64,000 nucleotides of DNA from Pleomorphomonas oryzae DSM 16300 (GCF_000422965.1 NZ_KE383965.1:48126-112125); one strand, 5' to 3'; positions 33,296-41,039 are shown, counted from the first letter of the stretch. Numbers and translations are program-made. The notes: generated from the sequence alone by a model not told the origin.

Positions 33296-33396
33296 GGGCA
33301 AGGCTCCGTTGCAATCAATAAACGCTAAGGTATAATTCGTATACGTGGTGTCAATGAGGCACCTTAAATCGCCCAAGTATACTGGAGGAAACCGCG
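33296..33396. promoter_or_regulatory. Shared OYE/HxlR control region
   Basis: Two GTATAC palindromes, CGTATACG (33338-33345) and AGTATACT (33376-33383), lie 38 bases apart between the divergent genes. GGAGG for the HxlR gene follows directly. The GTATAC core also occurs in the first HxlR gap (11162-11167). Confidence 0.5.
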
Positions 33397-33771
33397 ATGC
33401 CGGATTGCCGGGTTACCCTCTTCGCGTCCGATTGCCCCAGCCGGGTGCTGTTCGACCAGATCGCTGACAAGTGGTCGATGATGGTGCTGACGGTGCTGGG
33501 ACGCGGCCCGACCCGCTTCAACGCCATCAAGCGACAGCTGGAAGGCGTGACGCAGAAGGCGCTGACGCAGTGCCTGCGCAAGCTCGAGCGCAACGGCTTG
33601 ATCGTCCGCCGTGTCCTGCCGGTATCTCCGGTGGCGGTGGAATACGAGATCACCCCGCTCGGCCGCACCCTGGTGGAGCCGTTCGGCGCGCTCTACGCCT
33701 GGACCATGGAGAAGCTGCCCGAGGTGGAGAAGGCAAGAGAGGCGTTCGATCGGCGGATGGAGGGGGTGTGA
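33397..33771 (+). CDS. HxlR-family regulator with N-terminal cysteines
   Basis: 124 residues. The winged helix FDQIADKWSMMVLTVLGRGPTRFNAIKRQLEGVTQKALTQCLRKLERNGLI is standard. Cys4 and Cys13 (SDCPSRVLFDQIADKW) lie ahead of the first helix; Cys13 aligns with the redox-sensing cysteine of YodB/HypR-type regulators. Diamide, quinone or aldehyde sensing is likely by family. It controls the divergent OYE gene. GGAGG lies 9 bases before the ATG. Confidence 0.88.
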   Translation: MPDCRVTLFASDCPSRVLFDQIADKWSMMVLTVLGRGPTRFNAIKRQLEGVTQKALTQCLRKLERNGLIVRRVLPVSPVAVEYEITPLGRTLVEPFGALYAWTMEKLPEVEKAREAFDRRMEGV

Positions 33772-33790
33772 GGGCGCGCAAACGTGAAGA

Positions 33791-34114
33791 TCAAGCGAGC
33801 ATCTGCAGTCCGTGCTTCTGGATGATTCCCAGCAGCTTCAGCGCCGGACCGCTCGGACGTTTGGCGCCGGTTTCCCACTTCTGAACTGTGGACTCGCTGG
33901 TGTTGAGATAGCGAGCAAAGACCGGCTGGCTGACGCGGTTACGCTCTCTCAGTTCCTTGATCTCTTCCGGCGAGAGCGAGGCTGGTACCGAGAGGCATGT
34001 GTCGTCGAAGGTTCTCATCGTTTCCTTGTCGATGGTGCCCGCTTCGTACATGCCCTGAACGGCGCTGTGGATGGCCTCGAAGGCGTCGCTCTTATATTTA
34101 CGCTTCGCTGTCAT
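33791..34114 (-). CDS. XRE-family antitoxin-like regulator (NadS/HigA2 type), solo
   Basis: 107 residues. It has an N-terminal dimerisation part (DAFEAIHSAVQGMYEAGTIDKETMRTFDDTCL), then SPEEIKELRERNRVSQPVFARYLNTSESTVQKWETGAKRPSGPALKLL, the helix-turn-helix of NadS/HigA2 antitoxins. Such genes follow a RelE-type toxin gene; here only a 28-codon toxin tail remains upstream, overlapping this start by 17 bases. It may serve as an anti-toxin against related systems or simply await loss. Confidence 0.82.
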   Translation of the reverse strand: MTAKRKYKSDAFEAIHSAVQGMYEAGTIDKETMRTFDDTCLSVPASLSPEEIKELRERNRVSQPVFARYLNTSESTVQKWETGAKRPSGPALKLLGIIQKHGLQMLA

Positions 34115-34184
34115 GGCTAATCTCCACCAATGCGCCGATCTTCAATTCGGCTTCCAAGTCCTTTGATGTCTTCCGGCGGAAGAG
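34098..34184 (-). pseudogene. RelE-type toxin remnant (C-terminal stub)
   Basis: The frame ending at 34098 reads LFRRKTSKDLEAELKIGALV then EISHDSEA and a stop, and is closed upstream by TAA at 34185-34187. The ending GALVEISHD resembles the LVEICH(D)-type C-termini of toxins paired with NadS-like antitoxins, and its overlap with the antitoxin start is the normal geometry. The catalytic body is gone. Confidence 0.5.
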
Positions 34185-34292
34185 TTATGCGAGCCTACAG
34201 TCGCAGCGAGAGATACCTTTTCACAGGTACATGGCGGCCTCAATCAAATAGCTCTGATTGATCGCAAGCGGGCGGCAGCACTGGCGGCGCTC

Positions 34293-34487
34293 TATAGGGG
34301 CGTTGCGATTTCTCGTCCTGAGGTCCCTGCCTTCGCAGGGATGACAGCTTGATAGAAAGCGGCGCCAAGCTATCTTATTGTTTTATATATAATTATGTCA
34401 TCCCCGCGCAAGCGGGCTTGAATTCACGCGTGAATTCAAGGTGGACCTCAGGCAGGATGGGGCGAGGGGGTGGTATGGGGCTCCCTA
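34293..34487. repeat. Family A repeat with nested palindrome in its right arm
   Basis: The left arm is normal (GTCCCTGCCTTCGCAGGG). The right arm has a different stem and carries the perfect 24-base palindrome at 34417-34440 (CTTGAATTCACG plus its reverse complement), in the same position relative to GGACCTCAGG as in the copy at 30.9 kb. The element abuts the 3' end of the Gfo/Idh/MocA gene. Confidence 0.83.
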
Positions 34488-35474
34488 GGTGCAGCTCATG
34501 GCCGGCTGCCGCGCCGCCTCGATCGCCTTGTGAACAAGGGCGAGCGCCGCCGTTGCTGCTTCTGGGGTGAAGGCGAGGGGCGCTTTGCCGCTGATGGCAT
34601 CGGCGACGTTGGCGTAGAAATCGTGGGTACGGGCGGGTTCGAGCGGCACGCGTTCGCGGATCACCTTGCCGCTCAACTCGGTGTGGAGGAGGGCGGTCGG
34701 CGGCTCGTCCTTAGGCTGGGCGCTGTCGTGCGGGATGACCAGCGAGCCCTTCTTGCCGTGGGCGACGATCACAGGGCCGAGCTCGCGGACGAAGGTGCTG
34801 GCGCAGAGGTGCACGCGGTGGCCGGGATAGCGGAAGCGGACGTCGAAGAAATCGGTGGCGGCGCCGGGGCGGCGGAGCGAATCCATGTCGGCGGCGACGG
34901 TAAGCGGCGGGCCGAACAGGGCGAGCATGCCGTCGACCAGATGGATGCCGAGGTCGAACCAGGTGCCGGCACCGGGCAGGTTGTCTTCCTTCCACTGCTT
35001 GTGGGTGACGATGGCGCGGTAGCGGTCGTAATGCCATTCCAGCTCGACGAGATCGCCGAGGTCGCCGCTGTCGAGGTGGCGCTTCAGCGTCAGGTAGTCG
35101 GCGTCGAGCCGGCGGTTGTGGAAGACGGCGAGGATGCGGCCGGCATCATGCGCCTGTCGGGTCAGGGCACGGGCGTCGCCCTTGGTGATGGTGATCGGCT
35201 TTTCCAGCACCACGTGCTTGCCAGCGGCGAGCGCCGCGTTGGCCATGGAGAAATGCAGCTCGTTGGGCGTGTTGACGATGACGAGCTCGATGGCGGGATC
35301 GTCGAGGATCGCTTGGAAGTCGGAAATACAGGTGACGCCCTGGGGTTCGCTGCCATCGGGGCCGGAGCGACGCAGCAGGGTGGTGAGGCGGAGGTGCGGC
35401 TCGGCTTGGAGCAGCGGCGCGTGGAACTCCCGGCCCGACATGCCCCAGGCGCACATGGCAGTGTTGATGGTCAT
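34485..35474 (-). CDS. Gfo/Idh/MocA-family oxidoreductase
   Basis: 329 residues. The Rossmann half has a slightly unusual dinucleotide motif (CAWGMSGREFHAPLL), then ELVIVNTPNELHF, GKHVVLEKPIT with the catalytic EKP lysine, and ILAVFHNRRLDADY. The C-terminal beta-sheet half holds GTWFDLGIHLVD with the conserved D and H. It probably oxidises or reduces a sugar or polyol with NAD(P). No sugar-transport genes are adjacent. Its last codons abut a family A repeat end. Confidence 0.88.
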   Translation of the reverse strand: MTINTAMCAWGMSGREFHAPLLQAEPHLRLTTLLRRSGPDGSEPQGVTCISDFQAILDDPAIELVIVNTPNELHFSMANAALAAGKHVVLEKPITITKGDARALTRQAHDAGRILAVFHNRRLDADYLTLKRHLDSGDLGDLVELEWHYDRYRAIVTHKQWKEDNLPGAGTWFDLGIHLVDGMLALFGPPLTVAADMDSLRRPGAATDFFDVRFRYPGHRVHLCASTFVRELGPVIVAHGKKGSLVIPHDSAQPKDEPPTALLHTELSGKVIRERVPLEPARTHDFYANVADAISGKAPLAFTPEAATAALALVHKAIEAARQPAMSCT

Positions 35475-35532
35475 TGGCTGTCCGTTCGTGGAGCGATCGG
35501 CCGGCAGTATGGAGGTTTTGAGAGGGGGAGGC

Positions 35533-35802
35533 CAGAGAGGGAGAGCGATATCGGCCGCTGCGTCTTCTCGTCCTGAGGTCCTCGGCCTGCGCCGAGGAAA
35601 ACAGCTTTATATGATTGAACAAGCGGATAGGTGGCGGCGCCCCGCGCCCGAGGCAAATTCCCGAGCAAGCTTGTTCCGCCCTATCCCGCCGCTCCAATTC
35701 TCAACCCGTATCCTGCTGTTTCCCTTTCCTTCAGTCTGTCTTCCTCGGCGTAGGCCGAGGACCTCGGGCAACATGGGGCGAGAGGTTGATATAGGGCCTA
35801 AA
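35533..35802. repeat. MITE-like repeat, family A, full copy with long centre
   Basis: The arms CCTCGGCCTGCGCCGAGG (35579-35596) and CCTCGGCGTAGGCCGAGG (right) enclose about 140 bases that include GGCAAATTCCCGAGCAAGC. The right end GATATAGGGCC adjoins the stop of the RES gene. Confidence 0.83.
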
Positions 35803-36331
35803 GCCCCCACTTCGGCCCATCGGCCGTCAGCGCCACCGGCATGGGATCGCCGACGATTTCCACCTTGGGGCCGCCGAGCTCGTTCCAGCGGAAGAGATTG
35901 AGGTGCCAGCCGCCGGCGATCTGGCGGGAGCGATCGATGATGCCGTCGGCGCCGGCGGCGCGGGCGAGGTCGGCGCTACGCCAGGAGGGGGGCTCGCGGC
36001 CTTCGGTGAGGGCGACGCGCCAGGAGAGGTTGGAGTGGTCGCGGTCGATGCCCAGCGCGGCGCAGACCGCCTCGTCGTGCTGGTCGATCACCCGGGCCTC
36101 GCTGATCTCCAGCGGGATGACGACGCGGGCGCGGCCATCCTCGCGCATGTAGCCAGCCGTTGCCATGATCGCCCATGCCGGCTCGGGGCTGGTGTAGAGC
36201 GCCGGCTGCCCCAGGCGATGATAGCGGCCGGCGCTGGTCGGCCCTGGCGGATCGAGCACCTGAGCTATGCGGTCGACGGTGACCGTGCGGTAGAAGCGGC
36301 CGGAGAGGGTGCGGAAAGGGGCTCGCGTCAC
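35798..36331 (-). CDS. RES-domain protein (putative NAD+-degrading toxin family)
   Basis: 177 residues. It shows the RES-domain order: GRFYRTV near the start, SAGRYHRLGQPALYTSPEPAWAIMA, RVVIPLEISEARVIDQ, and ADGIIDRSRQIAGGWHLNLFRW. RES toxins (MbcT type) break down NAD+. The Arg/Tyr and Ser positions are recognisable, but the glutamate usually found after the YTS strand is not obvious (PAWAIMATAGYM), so activity is doubtful. There is no Xre-type antitoxin. It starts with GTG one base after the TetR stop, so it is in the TetR transcript. Confidence 0.65.
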   Translation of the reverse strand: MTRAPFRTLSGRFYRTVTVDRIAQVLDPPGPTSAGRYHRLGQPALYTSPEPAWAIMATAGYMREDGRARVVIPLEISEARVIDQHDEAVCAALGIDRDHSNLSWRVALTEGREPPSWRSADLARAAGADGIIDRSRQIAGGWHLNLFRWNELGGPKVEIVGDPMPVALTADGPKWGL

Positions 36332-36332
36332 G

Positions 36333-37112
36333 TCAATGCCTGCCGGATTGGGGCGGATTGGCTTCCGTCATCCTCTCGCTGGGTGGCATCTTTGTGACGC
36401 TCTCCGGGGAGGAACGCTTGGCGCCGGCGATGCGGTCGAGCCATTCGGCCATCAGCTGGCGTTCGCCGGGGGTGAGGGCGCTGAGGCTGTCGAGGTTGGC
36501 GCGTAGCGTAATGGCGGCGACCTCGGGGCCTTCGGTGGGCGTGGGGGTGGTGTCCGTGTTGCCTGGAGTGATGGCGGCGATCAGCGCTTCGCGGGCGGTG
36601 GCGGCGAGGCTCATGTCGCGGGCGTCGGTCGGCATGGCGTTGAGCGTCAGCACGGTGCCGGTGGCGACGGCCGTAATCAGCGCCGCCGCTCGGCTTTCTT
36701 CCATCCTGAGGCGACCGGCGGCAGCCAGCGCCCGCACGAAATGGCGGAGCACGCCGAGGCCGGTGTCGCTGGCCGGCGCCTCACGCGGCGCGGCGAGGAT
36801 GGCGTAGAGGGCGGGGTTGTCGACGCCGAAGGCGACGTGCAGGTCGAAGGCGCTGCGGAAGTTTTCCAGCGGATCGGCCGATTGCTGGCGCGTCGACTTG
36901 GCCGCCACGTAAGCCCAGAGGCCATGTTCGGCGGCGGCCTCGAGCAGGCCCTGCTTGTCGCCGAACAGCCGGTAGAGGGTGGGCGCCTGCACCCCGGCCG
37001 CCGCCGCCACGGCACGAGTGGTCAGCGCCGCCGGTCCGCCGGAGCGGAGTAGCGCCTCGGCCGCCGCGAGAATGCGGGCACGGGCGGATTTGTCGTCGGA
37101 TTCGCTCTCCAT
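36333..37112 (-). CDS. TetR-family transcriptional regulator
   Basis: 259 residues. The helix-turn-helix is at residues 12-55 (ARILAAAEALLRSGGPAALTTRAVAAAAGVQAPTLYRLFGDKQGLLEAAAEH). The ligand domain is all-helical, and about 60 extra residues at the C-terminus (EGPEVAAITLRANLDSLSALTPGERQLMAEWLDRIAG) include a predicted helical tail. It is divergent from an SDR gene, and a perfect 11-base inverted repeat between them is its likely operator. It is cotranscribed with the RES gene. Confidence 0.88.
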   Translation of the reverse strand: MESESDDKSARARILAAAEALLRSGGPAALTTRAVAAAAGVQAPTLYRLFGDKQGLLEAAAEHGLWAYVAAKSTRQQSADPLENFRSAFDLHVAFGVDNPALYAILAAPREAPASDTGLGVLRHFVRALAAAGRLRMEESRAAALITAVATGTVLTLNAMPTDARDMSLAATAREALIAAITPGNTDTTPTPTEGPEVAAITLRANLDSLSALTPGERQLMAEWLDRIAGAKRSSPESVTKMPPSERMTEANPPQSGRH

Positions 37113-37168
37113 GGCCCAAGATTATCACTGGCAGCGGAGGACGGGTAGCGTTGATAGCGTCCGCATGT

Positions 37169-37202
37169 TATCGTTGATATCATATTCAGGTTATCAACGA
37201 TA
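37169..37202. promoter_or_regulatory. TetR operator: perfect 11-base inverted repeat
   Basis: TATCGTTGATA (37169-37179) and TATCAACGATA (37192-37202) are exact inverse copies over a 12-base spacer. A further half site CGTTGATA occurs at 37149-37156. It is 12 bases before the SDR start and close to the TetR start. Confidence 0.8.
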
Positions 37203-37214
37203 TGGAGTGAAGCC

Positions 37215-37946
37215 ATGACCATCGCAAACAAGGTCGTCGTCATCACCGGCGCGGGCACCGGCATCGGCCGCGCCACGGCGGTCCATCTGGGCTCCCTAGG
37301 CGCCAAGGTGGTGCTGGGCGCGCGGCGAGAAGCGCAGATCGCCGAGGTGGCCGAGAGCATCCGGGCGACCGGCGGCGAGGCGGCTTATCGCGCCACCGAC
37401 GTGACCAGCGCGGAGGAGGTGAAGGCGCTGGTGAGCCTTGCCATCGAGCGGTTCGGCCGGCTGGACGTGATGATCAACAATGCCGGCGTGGCGCCGCTGT
37501 CCCGTCTCGACGAGGGGAAGGTGGGCGAGTGGGAGGCGATGATCGACGTCAACCTCAGGGGCGTGCTGAACGGCATCGCCGCCGCGTTGCCGGCCTTCGA
37601 GACGGGCGGCGGCCACATCGTCAACGTGGTGTCGACGGCCGGGCTGAAGATCGTGCCGACCATGGGCGTCTACGCCGCCACCAAGAACGCGGTGCGGACG
37701 ATCAGCGAGGCGCTCCGGCAGGAATCGCAGGCCGGCCTCCGGGTGACGGAGATCTCGCCGGGCTTCGTTGCCACCAACCTCGGAGATTCCATGCCGGAGG
37801 GGCCGGCGAAGGAAGCGGTCGCCGCTCGGATGAAGGATATCGCCTTGCCGCCGGAAGCGGTAGCCAAGGCGATCGCCTACGCCCTGGAACAGCCGCCGGG
37901 GGTGGAGATCGGCAGCATCGTCATCCGGCCGACAATGCAGGATTGA
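37215..37946 (+). CDS. Short-chain dehydrogenase/reductase
   Basis: 243 residues with TGAGTGIG at residues 11-18, the ARRE charge pair favouring NADP(H), NNAG near 91, and the Ser/Tyr/Lys triad in VVSTAG...YAATKNA. ISPGFVATNL follows the active site as usual. GGAGTGA precedes the ATG. It is probably induced when the TetR repressor releases the operator. Substrate unknown. A family A fragment lies just downstream. Confidence 0.88.
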   Translation: MTIANKVVVITGAGTGIGRATAVHLGSLGAKVVLGARREAQIAEVAESIRATGGEAAYRATDVTSAEEVKALVSLAIERFGRLDVMINNAGVAPLSRLDEGKVGEWEAMIDVNLRGVLNGIAAALPAFETGGGHIVNVVSTAGLKIVPTMGVYAATKNAVRTISEALRQESQAGLRVTEISPGFVATNLGDSMPEGPAKEAVAARMKDIALPPEAVAKAIAYALEQPPGVEIGSIVIRPTMQD

Positions 37947-37952
37947 GGGGGA

Positions 37953-38012
37953 CGGATATCGACGGCTGAGATTTCTCGTCCCGAGGTGGAGCGAGACGCC
38001 GATATCAGGCCC
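37953..38012. repeat. Family A repeat scar
   Basis: It retains GGATATCGACGGCTGAG, the TTCTCGTCCCGAGGT box and GCCGATATCAGGCCC, but both stems are lost, as if deleted between the two arms. Confidence 0.6.
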
Positions 38013-38024
38013 CGCCTCCTGACC

Positions 38025-38771
38025 TCACATGTAGATCGCGCGGGCCAGGCGGACGCGGTAGTCGGAGTCGGCATTGGTGACGATGCCGCCGAAGCGTTCG
38101 GCCATGATGGCGAGCGTCAGTTCGCGGCGCTTGGGCAGGCGGTGTCGCTCGGCCGCGGCGAGGGCGGCGGGCAGTTCATTGAGGGTGAGGTCGGTGCAGT
38201 AGGCCGGCGCGCCGGGCTGCTGGCGCCAGGAGGCGGCGAGGGAGCCGGCGTCGAAAGCATCGAAGCCAGTGTCCTCGACCAGCGCCATCGCCACCTTGCG
38301 ATCGGCGTCGCGGTCGGCGGAAACCGGCAGGGCGATGCGGCCGGGGCTGCCGGCCGGCTGGCCCTTGCTTGCGAATGAGGATGTGCCGATGCAATTCCAG
38401 GCCTTGGCGATCGGCCGGCCCAGCAGCCTGGACGCCCAGACGCTTTCGGCCTCGCCGGCCTCGATGGCCTCAATGGTGCCGTCGCGGTGTGGGTAATAGT
38501 TGGAGGTGTCGATCACCACCGTCTCGGCCGGCAGCGGCGAGATGAGCGGCGCGACGTCGCGCAGGCTGGCGAGCGGCATGGTGAGGATGACGGCGTCGAC
38601 ATCCTTCACCGCGTCGGCGGCGGTGACGGCGCGGGCGCCGTTGGCGAGCACGCTGGGGTCGATGGTGTCGGGGCCGCGCGAGTTGGCGGCCTTCACGTCA
38701 TGGCCGGCGGCGGCGAGCTTGAGGGCCAGGGTCTTGCCGATGTTGCCGGTGCCGAGGATGCCGATTTTCAT
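38025..38771 (-). CDS. NADPH-dependent F420 reductase-like oxidoreductase
   Basis: 248 residues. The N-terminal MKIGILGTGNIGKTLALKLAAAGHDVKAANSRGPDTI is an NADP-binding Rossmann motif of the F420_oxidored family. DVDAVILTMPLASLRDVAPLI and VVIDTSNYYPHRDG follow. No F420 biosynthesis is visible, and many bacterial members reduce other substrates. The start overlaps the MarR stop (ATGA), so they form an operon in which MarR probably represses both. Confidence 0.82.
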   Translation of the reverse strand: MKIGILGTGNIGKTLALKLAAAGHDVKAANSRGPDTIDPSVLANGARAVTAADAVKDVDAVILTMPLASLRDVAPLISPLPAETVVIDTSNYYPHRDGTIEAIEAGEAESVWASRLLGRPIAKAWNCIGTSSFASKGQPAGSPGRIALPVSADRDADRKVAMALVEDTGFDAFDAGSLAASWRQQPGAPAYCTDLTLNELPAALAAAERHRLPKRRELTLAIMAERFGGIVTNADSDYRVRLARAIYM

Positions 38772-39211
38772 GGGGTGTCTCCTGTTGATGCCGGGCGGGC
38801 GAGCGCTTCGAGCGTCTGGCGCAGATCGTCGACGCCGCGATCGGTGAGCTGGCAGGCGGTCTTGATCCTGGTGGTGACGCCGCGGATCGCTGGCTCCAGC
38901 GAGCGGCCGTGGGGGGTGAGATCGACCAGCACGCGGCGCTCGTCGTCGGGGTCGCGGCGGCGGGTGACGAAGCCGGCGCTTTCCAGCCGCTTGACCAGCG
39001 GCGTGATGGTGCCAGTGTCCATGTCGAGCCGGGCGCCGAGGGCGCCGACGCTGAGTGGCGCGCCATCGAGCAGCGCCAGGATCGCCAGATATTGCGGGAA
39101 GGTGAGGCCGAGCGGCTCGAGGATCGGCTTGTGCAGCCGCGCCAGCCGGTTCGCCGCGCCGTAAAGCGCGAAGGAGAGCTGGGTGGCGATGGTCTGGCGT
39201 TCCGGGGTCAT
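38768..39211 (-). CDS. MarR-family regulator, OhrR-like with Cys-to-Ser change
   Basis: 147 residues from ATG 39211. The start TIATQLSFALYGAANRLARLHKPILEPLGLTFPQYLAI follows the OhrR pattern QLCFALY, but the peroxide-sensing cysteine is serine here (S13). A second cysteine remains at C120 (IKTACQL). The winged helix is GALGARLDMDTGTITPLVKRLESAGFVTRRRDPDDERRVLVDLT. It should regulate itself and the downstream reductase; a direct OhrR peroxide mechanism is unlikely. A CTAGTGCACTAG palindrome lies upstream. Confidence 0.85.
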   Translation of the reverse strand: MTPERQTIATQLSFALYGAANRLARLHKPILEPLGLTFPQYLAILALLDGAPLSVGALGARLDMDTGTITPLVKRLESAGFVTRRRDPDDERRVLVDLTPHGRSLEPAIRGVTTRIKTACQLTDRGVDDLRQTLEALARPASTGDTP

Positions 39212-39228
39212 CTCTAGCGTCCTAGTAT

Positions 39229-39240
39229 CTAGTGCACTAG
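39229..39240. promoter_or_regulatory. MarR operator palindrome
   Basis: CTAGTGCACTAG is a perfect 12-base palindrome 18 bases upstream of the MarR start. A further CTAGTA overlaps its left side (39222-39227). Confidence 0.6.
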
Positions 39241-39302
39241 AGAATGAGAGGGGATGGAAGTCAAGGAGGGGGAGGGACACGAAGGAGTGATGGGGGGGTG
39301 GG

Positions 39303-39329
39303 ACAAGGGCCTATATCGGGCGCCCAACG
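39303..39329. repeat. Family A repeat terminal scar
   Basis: GGCCTATATCGGGCGCC is a repeat end with nothing else of the element left. It lies in the 212-base gap between the MarR gene and the nucleotidyltransferase gene. Confidence 0.4.
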
Positions 39330-39423
39330 CCGTGCGACCAGGAGTAAAAGCTTCGACGCAAAACGCGACGCCCCAGGTTCAATCCGGCTTTTCACTCGAC
39401 TGCATTCCAGTTCATAATGAACC

Positions 39424-40086
39424 ATGTTCCGACCGCGCCTCGAAATTCTTCCCGAACCGCAGCAACGGCTATGGCCGGAGCTGGTCGCAACGCCGCCTGC
39501 CTTCACCCTCTATGGCGGAACGGCGATCGCCTTGCGGCTTGGGCATCGGTTTTCAGTCGATTTCGATTTCTTCTCCACCGCGCCCTTCGTTCCGGCAGAG
39601 CTCTATGACGCTCTGCCGTATCTCAAGGGCGGCATTCTCCAGCAATCCGCCGCCAATACGCTGACCGTCTCGGTCGACCGGGGAGGGCCGGTACAGCTGT
39701 CCTTTTTCGGCAGGCTTCGCATCGGGCAGGTGGAGGCCGCCGATCCGGTCGAAGGTCCGGCGTTTCCCGTGGCGTCTCTCCTCGATCTTTCCGGCATGAA
39801 GGTGGCCGTCATCACCCAACGGGCGGAGGTGAAGGATTATCTCGATCTTCATGCCCTGCTGACGGTCGCCCGCATCGATCTGCCGACCATGCTGGCCGCC
39901 GCAACCATCATTTACGCAGAGGGTTTCAATCCGCTCATTGCGTTGAAAGCGATCAGTTATCACGACGATCCAGCCTTGACCGATCTGCCGACCGGCATTC
40001 GGAAGGATCTTGCGAAGGCCGTTCGCGCGGTCGATATCCACGCCCTGCCGCGTTTGGCGGCCGTGAGGGAGCGGCCCCTGCCATGA
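39424..40086 (+). CDS. AbiEii/AbiGii-type nucleotidyltransferase (toxin family)
   Basis: 220 residues. The polymerase-beta-like active site is YGGTAIALRLGHRFSVDFDFF: G31-G32-T33, then H41-R42, S44, D46 and D48 as metal ligands. The second conserved block MKVAVITQRAEVKDYLDLHAL (K126, R133, K137, D138, D141) is also intact. Members modify tRNA or other RNAs, and AbiE-type pairs abort phage infection. The usual AbiEi antitoxin is absent; instead a 98-residue gene overlaps the end (ATGA). No strong ribosome-binding site is seen. Confidence 0.82.
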   Translation: MFRPRLEILPEPQQRLWPELVATPPAFTLYGGTAIALRLGHRFSVDFDFFSTAPFVPAELYDALPYLKGGILQQSAANTLTVSVDRGGPVQLSFFGRLRIGQVEAADPVEGPAFPVASLLDLSGMKVAVITQRAEVKDYLDLHALLTVARIDLPTMLAAATIIYAEGFNPLIALKAISYHDDPALTDLPTGIRKDLAKAVRAVDIHALPRLAAVRERPLP

Positions 40087-40379
40087 AACCGCTTCCCCTC
40101 AACGCCGACCTGCTGGAAGTTGCCCCTCGCGTGGTCTGGTTCGAGGCGCCGGAGAAGGCGTTGGCCGACCCGGTGCGTTTTCTCGCTTATGTCATGACCT
40201 ACGGCAGCCCAGACGATCTGGCCGTTGTGCGCCGCTATGTGGACGACGACGGGTTCAAGGAAGCCTTGGAACAGGCGCCGCCCGGCATCATGGATGTCCG
40301 TTCCTGGGCCTACTGGAACGTCATGGCCGGCAAGGACGACATTCCGCCCATGCCCAGCCGGAGGTTCCCGGCCGGGTGA
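40083..40379 (+). CDS. Small partner of the nucleotidyltransferase, possible antitoxin
   Basis: 98 residues. LADPVRFLAYVMTYGSPDDLAVVRRYVDDDGFKEALEQAPPGIMDVRSWAYWN is a pattern I recall from short proteins encoded beside AbiEii-type nucleotidyltransferases, ending in a P(M)PxRRF motif. No DNA-binding motif is visible. The start overlaps the stop of the toxin-like gene, so the two are translationally coupled. By position it is the candidate antitoxin or cofactor, but that is untested here. Confidence 0.62.
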   Translation: MKPLPLNADLLEVAPRVVWFEAPEKALADPVRFLAYVMTYGSPDDLAVVRRYVDDDGFKEALEQAPPGIMDVRSWAYWNVMAGKDDIPPMPSRRFPAG

Positions 40380-40394
40380 TCGCGTCCTGATTTC

Positions 40395-41039
40395 CTATCC
40401 CTTTGTCAGCAGGACATGCGTGGCGAGTTCCGTCGCCTCCGAACTTGCCACGCGGAAACCCAGGGCGGGGATGTCGATGCCGGCGAACATGGCTTCGCCG
40501 CGGCCGAGCAGCACCGGGGAGATGGCGAAGTGCATCTCGTCGATCAGGCCGGCTTGCAGGTATTGCCGCACGGTGCTGACGCCACCGCCGATCTTGATGT
40601 CCTTGTCGCCGGCCGCCTCGCGTGCTCGCTCCAGCGCCTCCCCGATACCGCCGGTGACGAAATGGAACACCGTGCCGCCCTCCATCTCGATGGATTTGCG
40701 CGGGTAATGGGTGAGCACGAAGGTGGGGGTGTGATAGGGCGGATTGTCGCCCCACCAGCCGCGCCAGGCCTCGTCGGGCCAGTCGCCCCGGACGGGGCCG
40801 AACATGTTGCGTCCCAAGATGAAGGCGCCGAAGCCGGCCATCGCCCGCGCGGCATAGCCGTTGTCCACGCCCTCGGTGCCGCCGTCCTTGCCGATCATCG
40901 CCTGGAACATCCGCGTCGGGAACATCCACTCATGCAGTTCCTCACCGCGCTTGCCCAGCGGGTTTTCCAGGCTCTGCTCCGGTCCGGCGCCGAACCCGTC
41001 GATCGACAACGCAAAAGCTGCAACGCGCACTTTTCCCAT
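40395..41039 (-). CDS. Dihydrofolate reductase-family (RibD C-terminal-like) protein
   Basis: 214 residues of the RibD_C fold: VRVAAFALSIDGFGAGPEQSL, ARAMAGFGAFILGRNMFGP, and DKDIKIGGGVSTVRQYLQAGLIDEMHFAISPVLLGRGEAMF, where GGG binds NADPH. Stand-alone members are NADPH reductases of unknown substrate and are not true DHFR. It is divergent from an HxlR regulator, another regulator/reductase pair. Confidence 0.85.
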   Translation of the reverse strand: MGKVRVAAFALSIDGFGAGPEQSLENPLGKRGEELHEWMFPTRMFQAMIGKDGGTEGVDNGYAARAMAGFGAFILGRNMFGPVRGDWPDEAWRGWWGDNPPYHTPTFVLTHYPRKSIEMEGGTVFHFVTGGIGEALERAREAAGDKDIKIGGGVSTVRQYLQAGLIDEMHFAISPVLLGRGEAMFAGIDIPALGFRVASSEATELATHVLLTKG

